From: Syngnathus acus
Lineage: Eukaryota; Chordata; Actinopteri; Syngnathiformes; Syngnathidae
Length of the DNA: 64,000 nt
Direction of reading: 5' to 3'
Assembly (NCBI RefSeq): GCF_901709675.1
Contig: NC_051108.1
Coordinates: 1,426,001-1,490,000 of the forward strand
This document shows, piece after piece, positions 45,601 through 55,700 of this stretch. The number at the start of each line of letters is the position of its first letter. Within the stretch, counting starts at the first letter, position 1. A program made the translations under genes and the position numbers. A model generated the notes under the pieces. The model ran no database searches. It had not been told where the DNA came from and worked only from the letters and a program-made list of their open reading frames with translations.

Positions 45601-46798
45601 CACGGTGAGGGCCATCAAAGAGCACAAAATGGACCAGGCCATCATCTTCTGCCGCACCAAGATCGACTGTGACAACATGGAGCAGTACTTTATCCAGCAA
45701 GGAGGAGGTAATGAATCACAATTAAGTTTTTTTTTTGGGGGGGGTAACATGGCCCCTTTACATCAGGCCCGGAGAGTAAAAACCACCAGTTATCCTGCGT
45801 ATGTCTCCATGGCGATCGCAAGCCCCAAGAGAGGAAGAACAACTTGGATCGCTTCAAGGTAAAGGAAGAACTCGTTGTCGCCGCCGACCTGCATTTGACT
45901 TTATCTCGCGTCCTCAGAGAAAGGAAGTGCGGCTTCTCATCTGCACCGACGTGGCCGCCAGGGGGATCGACATCCGCGGCGTTCCCTACGGTAGCCGTCA
46001 CGCATTTTAATTTCCTGCGCACCTTACGTCTAAAGTGCTTTCCGTTTGGGTAGTGATTAACGTGACGCTGCCAGACGAGAAGCAGAACTACGTCCACCGC
46101 ATCGGCAGAGTGGGTCGGGCAGAGAGGTGAGGGCTCGAACGGCTCAGCTATTTTTCATCAACGTTGTGATCATTTTGCTTTTTTAAACACAGAATGGGCT
46201 TGGCCATCTCATTGGTTGCCATGGAGAAGGAGAAGGTAAAAGTGTTTTGTATTTATGGCTCTTTTGGGAACAGTGTTGTAATATTTGCGGTGACGCAGGT
46301 GTGGTACCACGTGTGCGCCAACCGAGGCAGGGGCTGCTACAACACACGACTCAAGCAGGACGGCGGCTGCACCATCTGGTACAACGAGAAAGAAGTGAGC
46401 GGCGCTCCCGCCTTCGCAAAGCCGTTGCTCGTGCCGGTCGTCATTGCCCGCCCCCCTTTTTCAATCGCAGCTCCTTTCGGAAATCGAGGAACACCTCAAG
46501 TGCACCATCACCCATTGCGAGCCCGACATCAAGGTCCCTGTGGACGATTTTGACGGGAAGGTCACTTATGGCCAACGCCGGAAGCTGGGAGGTACGACTT
46601 TTTAAACGGAACATATTTGGCTTGCGTTTGTGATGTTTAGCCCTCGCTGTACATGTGGCGGCGCTAGGTGGCAACTACAAGGGTCACGTGGATGTGCTGG
46701 CCCCCACCGTGCAAGAACTGGCCAACCTGGAGAGAGAAGCCCAGACGTCCTTCCTCCACCTCGGATACTTGCCCAACCAGCTCTTCAAAGCCTTCTGA
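42632..46798 (+). CDS. ddx1: DDX1, DEAD-box RNA helicase with inserted SPRY domain (26 exons)
   Basis: DDX1 is an ATP-dependent RNA helicase acting in RNA 3'-end processing, the tRNA-ligase complex and DNA-break responses. Exons: 42632-42647, 42736-42787, 42875-42938, 43073-43102, 43185-43281, 43363-43410, 43494-43577, 43644-43727, 43808-43884, 43973-44045, 44115-44191, 44265-44379, 44459-44597, 44700-44760, 44841-44939, 45017-45106, 45176-45364, 45440-45491, 45561-45707, 45767-45858, 45918-45990, 46054-46126, 46193-46235, 46299-46394, 46471-46591, 46668-46798. These total 2,223 nt, 740 codons plus stop, the length I recall for human DDX1. Motif I is [10 protein letters not shown], followed by the SPRY insert ([39 protein letters not shown]). 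Motif Ia reads PSKELAEQ, then TPGRLDDL, motif II DECD, motif III SAT, then [10 protein letters not shown] and motif [13 protein letters not shown]. The protein ends [15 protein letters not shown] and DECD differ from the PSRELA and DEAD I recall for vertebrate DDX1. Confidence 0.96.
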
Positions 46799-46927
46799 GC
46801 GCAGCAGCATCGAGCGGCTCCCATCCGTGCCCAGGCCTGTATGGTGCACATAGCTAAAAAAGAATCATTTGGTTGAATGAGTTGCAATTTGCAGAAGCAT
46901 TTGATGCCTCTGTGTTTTCTTTTCTGA

Positions 46928-46933
46928 AATAAA
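46928..46933 (+). terminator. ddx1: ddx1 polyadenylation signal
   Basis: AATAAA lies 130 bp past the ddx1 stop, followed by a TG-rich segment. The itsn2 promoter region begins within about 250 bp. Confidence 0.75.
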
Positions 46934-47189
46934 CTGTGGTGAGCACTCAGTGGGGATTTATTACTTGCATTGTTGGATCAAAATTGTATTATTGCATTGC
47001 ATGGTGTTGTGATGTCCAGCTGGGTGACATGGAGGCAGTCTATCTCACTTGACTTTTCTACGTTTTTTATTTTAGTCTCACAAAAGAAACATTAACCCTT
47101 GCATGCATGACTAGTTAAAATCTAATTATTACAAAAGTATTCACTTTTCACTGAGCTTTTATTTTGAAACCTGGCTTCCACGCATTCCG

Positions 47190-47390
47190 TTGGTAAGTTT
47201 ATGTTGAAACTTCCTGGCGGAACCCAACTGCAAAAAGACTTCCGGCTTGACTCCGTAGCTCCGCCCCCTTCCAGTCTGACGTCGGTCCCGCCTTCGTCGT
47301 GTCTTCGCCTCCTTCCGTCCTCCTCCTCCACTATCCGAATTGCCCTCCCGTGAACGTCTTGACTACCGGGCGCTGTTCCACCGCAACAGG
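47190..47390 (+). promoter_or_regulatory. itsn2: Candidate itsn2 promoter and non-coding first exon
   Basis: This GC-rich, TATA-less segment contains CTTCCGG (ETS-like) and GCCCCGCC/CCGCCCCC-type (Sp1-like) words. It ends in CAACAG|GTAAAT, a good 5' splice site at 47391. A non-coding first exon here, joined to the ATG exon at 48618, is the simplest model. Confidence 0.5.
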
Positions 47391-49772
47391 TAAATAATCC
47401 GTTAGCAGTCTCACATTATATGACGAAAAACGCTCGGGAATGTTTCTACATTTGTTCTTAATTGAGTCGTTATTATCGACGAAAGACTGCTTTTGCGTGC
47501 TCTGCCCGTTAGTGACATACATCTACATGAGGGTTTTTTTTTTTTTTTGCGCTTGTTTTTATTTTTACTCGCCTGCCACTTCTCACTCGCTTCTCCTGAA
47601 CAAATGCTGCCTTTGTTTGTTTAACACCAACGGCAGCCAACCTTCGAGCTTCATTCACAAGTCACTAAATATTCCCGGGCCCTCTCTTCCCTTCTGCTTG
47701 TGCTGGGAAAGGCCAAAACATTAGGTACACCTGAACCTGACATTCAGTAGCCCTAAAAAACAAAAAAACATGTTATGGGTATTGGTGACACAAGTTGTAA
47801 CTGTTATTGGAAGGGCAGATAGTGTGACAAGTAACTTAAGTTCAAGGGATTTGGTGAGGGGGGGGGGAAACTTGAATCTAGATGTACCTAATAATGTGGC
47901 CTATGGTCTTGTGGCTGTTTTTGTTACATTTGCTCACTATCTGTTTTTATCTGCAACATAGACCTCGTCTTATGCACTATAAATGTTCCATTAAAAATGT
48001 GTTGTAACATAACACAAGGAAGCAAATTAACTGCTTGTTTGTTGTTCATAGATGTCCCAAAAGGAGCTTCAAGGTTGATTTACGCTTTCACCAGCACAAC
48101 AGGGGGAAAGTGAGTATTACACGACGCATACACACACACACACACACACACGCGCACACACACTGGCTTCTTTCTTCCCAGTGGCTTGGCCGAGCTTCCG
48201 GCGCTCCGACAGGAAGGTTCTATGCAAAGTGTGTGTGTGCTTGACACGTTCTCTCTTTCTCTCTCTCACGCACACACAGAGCGATTCATTGATAGACACG
48301 TCCGAGCGCAGGTGTCAATCAGGATTCGGGGAGAGTCCGAGGGTCTTTGCGAGCTTTAATCGACATTCACGTCCCGAGCGAAGATCTGTATTCAAATGTT
48401 TCCCGTCAGGTTGTTTTTGGTAGCGGGAGAGAAAGAAAAAGGAGGAAGAGCAGAAGCCCACACACTCACAACACACCTCGGAGCGCTCGAGTGTTTGTCA
48501 ACCAGGGTGGATTCGATTGCCTTGTTTGCACAAGAGAATAGAAAGTACAACACGGGTGTCACCTGACGTGGAAAACGTACTCGATGAAAACAATGACTTT
48601 AACTTCCCTCCCTGCAGATCGATGTCTGCGAGTTAGCTGGCCGTGCGGAGGACACCTCCACCTGCAGCCATGAACGGTAAGAAAGCAGAGACACCCCCCC
48701 GAGGGCCGGAAGGTATCTGAGGAAGGTCTACGGAGGTTTGACTCAACACGGCGGCACCAAGACAACAAAGCGAAACGTTGCAGTCGATTGAAATTCTGCT
48801 CAGGCAGCCACCTGCGCCGCTTTGTATTTCTTCGATATTTGCAGGAGGGCCCGTGTGGCTTGAGAGCTCTTTGCAGTGGAGTGCTGCAGAATTGGAAAAA
48901 AAAAGTAATAAATCAAATAAAAAGTCAATACAAAAGAAAAAATAATAGCAGAAAAAAAAAAATCTTCTGTGAGCAGCCGTGACGGCGTCTAACCCGACCT
49001 GTCGGAATCAAACCGTCGACGTGTTGCGGATCTTTGTCGCGTCCCACTTGCGCTCCCCGCGGGGCTGTGCCAAATCCCGGCGCCGGATTAATTACCGCGG
49101 GTTTTGCTGACGATGCCGCAAAGTGGGTCAGGGACCTGCTCAGGTGCTCGCCGGCCGGGCTGACGTGGGCCAGCGTGAGCCAGTCTGTTCAATCATACTA
49201 ACAATTTTCCTACAAAAGAATTTAGAGGATAGAAATCTCAACTGCGTAGATTGCAAGGTCCCTAATTGGAATCTAAATAAGTGAGAAATTTGTGTGTGTG
49301 ACGCATCAGCTCGCGGCCTTCTAAGAGCGTGATGGATGAATTTGTCGCGACAAGTCCATTCATCACAATAACGTCCAGCCGCTCAATTTTCCTCATTAAA
49401 AAAAAAAAAGCAAGTGGTCGTGGCGTCATCACGATAGGATTGTGGCGACTCCCTCGTGACTAATTGATTGATATCTCCTCCTTTGCCACTTTTACGGACG
49501 GCTCAGCTGCATTTTTAATAGCCGGCGCGCAAAAGCGCCGGGAGACATGCAACGGGGCGGGAGCCAAAGCAGCTGACTCAGAATTTTCACGCAGTCATCA
49601 TTGGCGAGAGAGTGGCTCGCTTCAAGGGTGCACACCGGCCCGATTATGCAAGCTCGGCAGAAATTTGTCCGTCAAACTTTGACTTTTTATTTGTTGACTA
49701 TTCTTGAGTTCTTTTTTCCTTTGGGGCTTTCGCGTTTTGAGTCGACTTGATGTCGGTTCTTCTCGCACGCAG
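47391..49772 (+). other. First two itsn2 introns
   Basis: These introns (47391-48617 and 48677-49772) flank the ATG exon. They hold a TTAGGTACACCTG fragment near 47715, which I associate with a dispersed fish repeat, a (CA)n tract at 48130-48164 and oligo-A near 48950 and 49400. No other gene is seen. Confidence 0.5.
48130..48164. repeat. (CA)n/(CG)n microsatellite
   Basis: A CA dinucleotide tract interrupted by CGCG, in the first itsn2 intron. Confidence 0.85.
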
Positions 49773-52700
49773 GTGGCGCCGCCTGGTCCATCTCCCCGGA
49801 GGAGCGAGGGAAGCACGACAAGCAGTTTGACACCTTGGCCCCCGTCCTGGGCTACGTCTCGGGTAGGCGCCGTGCAAAGTTCTCCGGGCTTGGACGTCGC
49901 CTGACTTTTATGTTCTTCCGTCGGCAGGCGAGCAAGCCCGAGGATTCTTCCTGCAGTCGGGCCTGCCGCCGGCCGTCCTGGCCGAGATCTGGTGAGTCTG
50001 CGCTTTTGCTTAGAGTGTCCGTTCACCTCGGGGCGGTTGAATTGTGAATTTGATCTTTCAGGAACCTGGCCGATGTGGACGGCGACGGCAAGATGGACCG
50101 GCAGGAGTTCTCCATTGCCATGAAGCTCATCAAGGTGAAACTGCAGGGCCGCAGTTTGCCCGCGGCGCTGCCCATGGGCTTGAGGCAGCTTTCTGTCCCC
50201 TCGTCGGCCCGCTTTGGTATATATATATTAAAAAAACTGTCCCCTCTGTGCCCCACTTTTCATCCCATCCTACTAACCCACTTTGCACGTCCTCCTTGCA
50301 GGGACGGGTTCTTTGCCAAACTTGTCGGTCGCCATGCCGCCGCCGCCCATGTCCATGCTAACCCCCATCCCCGCTAACCCCCTCGTGCGAGTGGCGCCAC
50401 CCGTGATGACGCTGCCGCTGGGCGCCCCGTTGGGATTCGCCGGCTTCCCCCGCTGCCACCTTCACTTCCTCGGCCCCGCCCCTCCCATGGCCGCAGGTCG
50501 GTTCCGCGCTGGAGCCATTTTGTTGGGTCATCTCATTTGTCTGTTTGAAACGCAGGCAGATAAGATTAGCGCTTGAAGGCCATGACAGGTCGCTTACATA
50601 ACGTCGCTGACAAATTTTTGCATTCGCTCCAAGATGAGAATAATCTTGCCCTGCAAATGAAAGCCGACATTCCCTGTCATTTTTTGCAGGTCCTCCCCTG
50701 TCGGGTTTCTCCTCGCCACTGACCTTTTCTCCGCCTGGAAGCCGGGGCATGTCTCAGGCCAACTCTCTGGTGGACCTTGGCTCCAGCAGGTGAGCCTGCC
50801 AAAAAAGTTCTCAGCGTTAATGTTTCACCACAGAAAAAAAAGATTGGCCTACGACTAGGCGGGTGAATGGATGATGTGACAACCGGGGCAGAGCAGGAAG
50901 TAGTTTTTCCCCAAAATCAGATGACACGGCAGGAAATTCGCAATCACAGCGCAACGGAAATTTGCTTGCTTTCCTTTCCAAGCACATTAGCTGAAATTGT
51001 TTGGGACATTCCGGGCTCATTTTGTCTACCATGGACTCAAACTAAGGTCTAGGAGATGATCCTGCAAGTTTTCTTTTTGTGAACAAAGAGGTCAGCGTTA
51101 AGCTGTGTGCGACAATAGTATCTAATATCGTTGCTAGCGTGCGTAGCGTGCGCGCGCGCGCGTGTCTTGAGGGAACAGGTCGGGTCTTGTATCTGATTTC
51201 ACACTTTTGAATGCCCTCCTCGCCCCGTGCGAAGATGTTTAAACAAGCACCAGGAATGTGCACAAAACACTTTTTGGAAGACGCACACTTTGCAATGAGA
51301 CACAATTTTTTGTTTATTTGAAGCAGTCATTGGGCATGAGTTGACCTCTGTGCTTTTTTGCTAGCTCCAACTCTTCGTCCACCACCTCACTGGCCAGCAA
51401 CTCTCCTAAGGCGGCGGCGGCGGGCTCGAGCGACTGGGCCGTGCCTCAAGCGTCCAGACTCAAGTATCGGCAGCAGTTCAACACGCTGGACAAGCTCATG
51501 AGCGGCTACTTGTCAGGTGAGACAAAACTAACAAAATGGCGGCCGGCAGACTGCTCAAGCAGGCCAAAAAACAAACAAAATTTTATTTTTATTTATTTGT
51601 ATGTATTTTTATTTATTCCTTTTTATTCATTTATTTTTCCATTTTTATTTTTGTCCCCCAGGACCTCAAGTGAGAAATGCACTGATTGCATCCAACCTCA
51701 CGCAGACTCAGCTGGCTGCTATCTGGTGTGTAATTCCAAATTTTATTTAACGCAAATTGTTTAGCTGTATTTGTTTCCATTTTGTCCTTTTGGATGAATT
51801 TTGTTCACAATGTGGCATGTCATTTTGCAGGAACCTGGCAGACGTGGACAAGGACGGCCGTCTGCGGGCCGACGAGTTCATTCTGGCCATGCATCTGGTG
51901 GACACTGCCAAGACGGGCCGCCCGCTGCCGCTCACCCTGCCCCAAGACCTCATCCCGCCTTCTCTCAGGTCAACTTTAAAAAAAAACAAAAAAAACCGCT
52001 CTGCTTTTGCAACCCAGAAAGTAACCTTTTGAATCTGTCGCTCGCAGAGGTGGCCTCAAGTGCGGCGAGCTCCTCAACGGCAGCGGACCTTATGGCAGCC
52101 CCTCTTTGATGGACTCACCGGAGATAGAACCCGTCCTGAAGAACAAGAGCAGCGGTACGGTTTTTAATCTCGCATCACCTTAGAAAACGCTGACCCATCT
52201 TTTTTCCCCCCACTCCAGTGTCCTTTGAGGACAAACTGAAGGAGAACTTTGCACGTGGCAGCGCCGAGCTAGAGAAACGAAGGCAGGCTCTGGAGGAGCA
52301 GCAGAGGAAGGAGCGAGAGCGCCGGGCCCGTGAGGAGCGGGAGGACCGGGAGCGGCGGGAGAGGGAAGCCCGTCAAAGCGAACAGCGGCGCCGGCTAGAG
52401 GAGGAGCGGCGCCTGGAGAGGCAGCGCCAAGTGGAGCGGCAGCGCGAGGAGGAGCGGCTGAGGGAGCTGGAGAGGAAGGAGGTGAGTCACTTGAAGGCAA
52501 GATTTCAAAATGCAAACATTGCGCAATCTTTTGCGTTGCCAAGCAGGAGCTGGAGCGCCAGCGGCAGGAGCAGTGGGAACGCAGTCGCAGGGAGGAGTTG
52601 ATCAGGACGCGAGACGGTGACCAACAGGAACTCTGTCAGCTCCGAGCCAAGAAGAAGAGTCTGGAAATGGAGCTGGAGGCCGTGGTGAGGCCCGCGCCGC

Positions 52701-55700
52701 TCGAGCCCGGCTAGCCCGCGAGCTTGTTACGAGATGTCGGCTTTACGTACGTTGCCCAGGGCAACAAGCACAAGCAGATCTCGGACCGCCTCCGCGACGC
52801 GCAGAGCAAGCGACGCGTCCGGAAGGCCGAAGTGGAGCTCATCAACCAGAAGAGAGACACGCGCGTCGCCGAGATCAACGCGCTGCAGATCCAGTTGGAG
52901 GTACAAACAAAACAACAACGTTTTTAGTTCTTTTTGTTTTCACCCTCGACTCACTTCCTTTTTTTTTTTCTCAGGAATGGCAGCTGAAGCTCTCCTCGCT
53001 GGCTCCCGAGCATCAGAAGCTGACTGAGAAGCTGCGTAACGTCAATCTCAACAGAATTTTACGTAAGTCCCGCCCCCTAAAGCCTCCAAGCTCGCATCAT
53101 GGACAAAGGCATTCAGACTTTTCTTGCAGCCTCGACGTTGTCCTCGCTGGCGGCCAAGGTGAGCGACAAAGGCGTGGCCTGCCGCCATCTGAAGGAGCAG
53201 CTGGACGCCCTGCAGAAGGAAACCACAGACAAGCTGGCACAGATGCAATTGCACAACAAAGAACTTCAGGTCAGTCCAAAACCATCTTGTCAATTGTCTT
53301 GCGTGGTTTCTTTCACGGCGGCGCTGCTTGGAACTGCGTTTTAACTCCTTTCTCTGCTTTCTCCTCTTAATCCTGCTTCCCGGATGTCTTTCTTCCTCCA
53401 TTTATTATTATTTTTTTAACCATGTTGCATGTGGTCAGCTCGAGGACATGGATGACTGTCTGCTGAGAGCGCTTCTGTCTCTGCTGGCTTGTCTCAGCCA
53501 ACTCTTTCTTCTCTTCAAGGTTCTCCTGTTTTGTTGAGGTTTTTTTTTTCCTTTCCCTTCCATCCTTCATGCTTGTGTTTGCTTTGTGGTGGACGGTAAG
53601 TGTGTGACCCCCACGACGAAGTGAGGCCCGCTTTCCGATGTTCTCGAGACGTCTTCACGATTATTATTCCATGAAAGCCGTTTTGATGTGCGCCCCCCCT
53701 CCCATCAGGAGCTGAGGGAGAAGCAGGTCAAGCAACAGTCGGTCCTGGATGACTTGCGGCGCGTCAAGGAGGAGAAATCGCGCCAGTTGAAGAGATGCAA
53801 GGAGGAGGAAGAGGAGCGGCGGAGGAGAGAGGAAGAGGAGGAGAGAGCCAGGCGGAGGAAAGAGGAGGAGAAGGAGCGGGAGAGACGGAGGAAAGTGGAG
53901 GAGGAGCGGCGGAAGAGGGAGGAAGAGGAGGAGCGGGAGAGACGGAGGAAAGAGGAAGAGGAGCAGCAGAGGAGGGTGGAAGAGGAGCAGGAGAGACTGA
54001 GGAAAGAGGAGCGGGAGAGACGGCGGAGAGAGGAAGAGGAGGAAGCCAGGTAGATGCCTTCACCCAAATGCAAATCTTGGAGTCATTTGCGGAGACATTT
54101 TTACACCCAGGCGGGCCAAGCTGGAGCAGGAGAGGATGGCCAGGGAGGAGGAGGAGGAGCGAAAAAGGAGGGAAGAGGAGGCTCGAAGGACACAGGAGGA
54201 GGCTCGAAGGGCACAGGAGGAGGCGCGAAGGGCGCAGGAGGAGGTGCAGGCGGCCTCCAGGGTGCACCTCTACAAAGCGCTGTACTCGTTTGCAGCACGC
54301 AACAAGGACGAGCTGAGCATCGACGCCGACTGCCTCATCGAGGTTTGACGCCGGCCCGCTTGGTTTCGACCAACGAAAAATTGAGCTGGGTCTGCTCCGC
54401 AGGTGGACGAGCAGACGGTGGGCGAGCCGGGCTGGCTGTGCGGCAGTTACCGTGGCAACAAGGGCTGGTTCCCTCACAGTTACGCCGAGAAATGCGCCGA
54501 GACCGGCTCAGCGCCGCCCGCTTCCTGTCCGGCGCCGCTTCCTGTCGCCGGGTAATTTTACTTGGAGTAGAGCAAAACTCCCAGAAGCACCTTTTGAACG
54601 ATGTTTTGTTGTGTTTACATTTAGAGTGACGGATGGCGAACGCGTGGACAACGATGGCGCTCCTCTCGTACAGTCAGACGTGTCACAGGTAAATACGTTG
54701 GCCGCAATTTTGCTTTCTTAAAAAAACAACAACTAGACACTTCATTAGGTACACTGGCACAACGTCTCACAATTATGAGGATAATAAAATTCTGCTTCTC
54801 AGTTTCCAGCTCCTGGCCCGACTCAGATCGGGTCACCCTGGTCGGCCACCACCACCAGCATCACCACTGCTTCCTCCGAAACAAACGTCAACCTCCCGTT
54901 CGAGGGAGAAATGGCCGCAGAGTATGAACACACACGCACGCCGCAGTCCATCTCGGAACGAGCTAACGCTGTGCGGTTGTTCTTTTGAAAGCACGGAGCC
55001 GGCAGATGGAGGCGACGGTGCTCAACTTGAAGGTGAGCCGACGCCTCAAAGCTTGGCCGTCCCATCGGACGTAACACCTCCGTCGCCCGAAACAGAATAT
55101 GTGGCGCTGTACACGTACGAGAGCCCGGAGGCGGGCGACCTCACCTTCGAGGAGGGCGACGTGCTGGTGGTGACGGAGCGGGAAGGCGAGTGGTGGCGAG
55201 GCTGCATCGGCGACCAAATCGGCCTTTTCCCGTCCAACTACGTCAGGCCCGTGGAGCTGGAGGTAACGCCCAAGTGCCGCCGTGGATACGACATGCAATT
55301 TCGCGATTCATCAATGTCCTTCTCATAGGTGTCAAGACTCGGTGGGCCAACAAAGAAGCCCGGTGAGAACGCAAAACCCACGAGTCGCAGGGGGACCATC
55401 ACGCAGATCTGAATTGTGCCCATTGGTCAGCAGAGCTCGCCCAGGCAGTCGCCGCCTCTGCCGCCGTTGCCCCGGCGATGCATCAGCTTCATCTGTCTCC
55501 CAGGCAACTTGTTGTGGTCCTGGCCAAGAACTCCAGTGGCTGGTGGTTGGGAGAACTGCAGGTCAGTCGCAGGTTTTTTTTTTTTTTTTACTCCATCTGT
55601 GTAAATTCCGTTTTGGTGGGGTTTTTTTTTTTTTTGGGCAGGCCCGTGGCAAGAAGCGTCAGAGAGGCTGGCTTCACTCGTCCCATGTCAAGCTCCTTGG

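Noticed and set aside
45797-45812. X-box-like TCTCCATGGCGATCG in ddx1
   Set aside because: It lies within a coding exon (CLHGDRKP) whose codons explain it; half-site match is incomplete.
46799-47190. MYCN expected beside ddx1
   Set aside because: I looked on both strands between ddx1 and itsn2 and upstream of ddx1; no MYC box or bHLH-zip reading frame is present in the window.
53439-53519. 81-nt in-frame open stretch in an itsn2 intron ([19 protein letters not shown])
   Set aside because: Borders AG and GT exist and the length is a multiple of three, but the donor is poor, the hydrophobic peptide is foreign to the coiled-coil region, and the flanking exons already join as in other intersectins. 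Transcript data could revive it as an alternative exon.
53705-54477. Long antisense Ser/Leu/Pro-rich frames opposite the itsn2 coiled-coil exons
   Set aside because: They mirror the E/R-rich codons of itsn2 on the other strand; no splice sites or start context support them.
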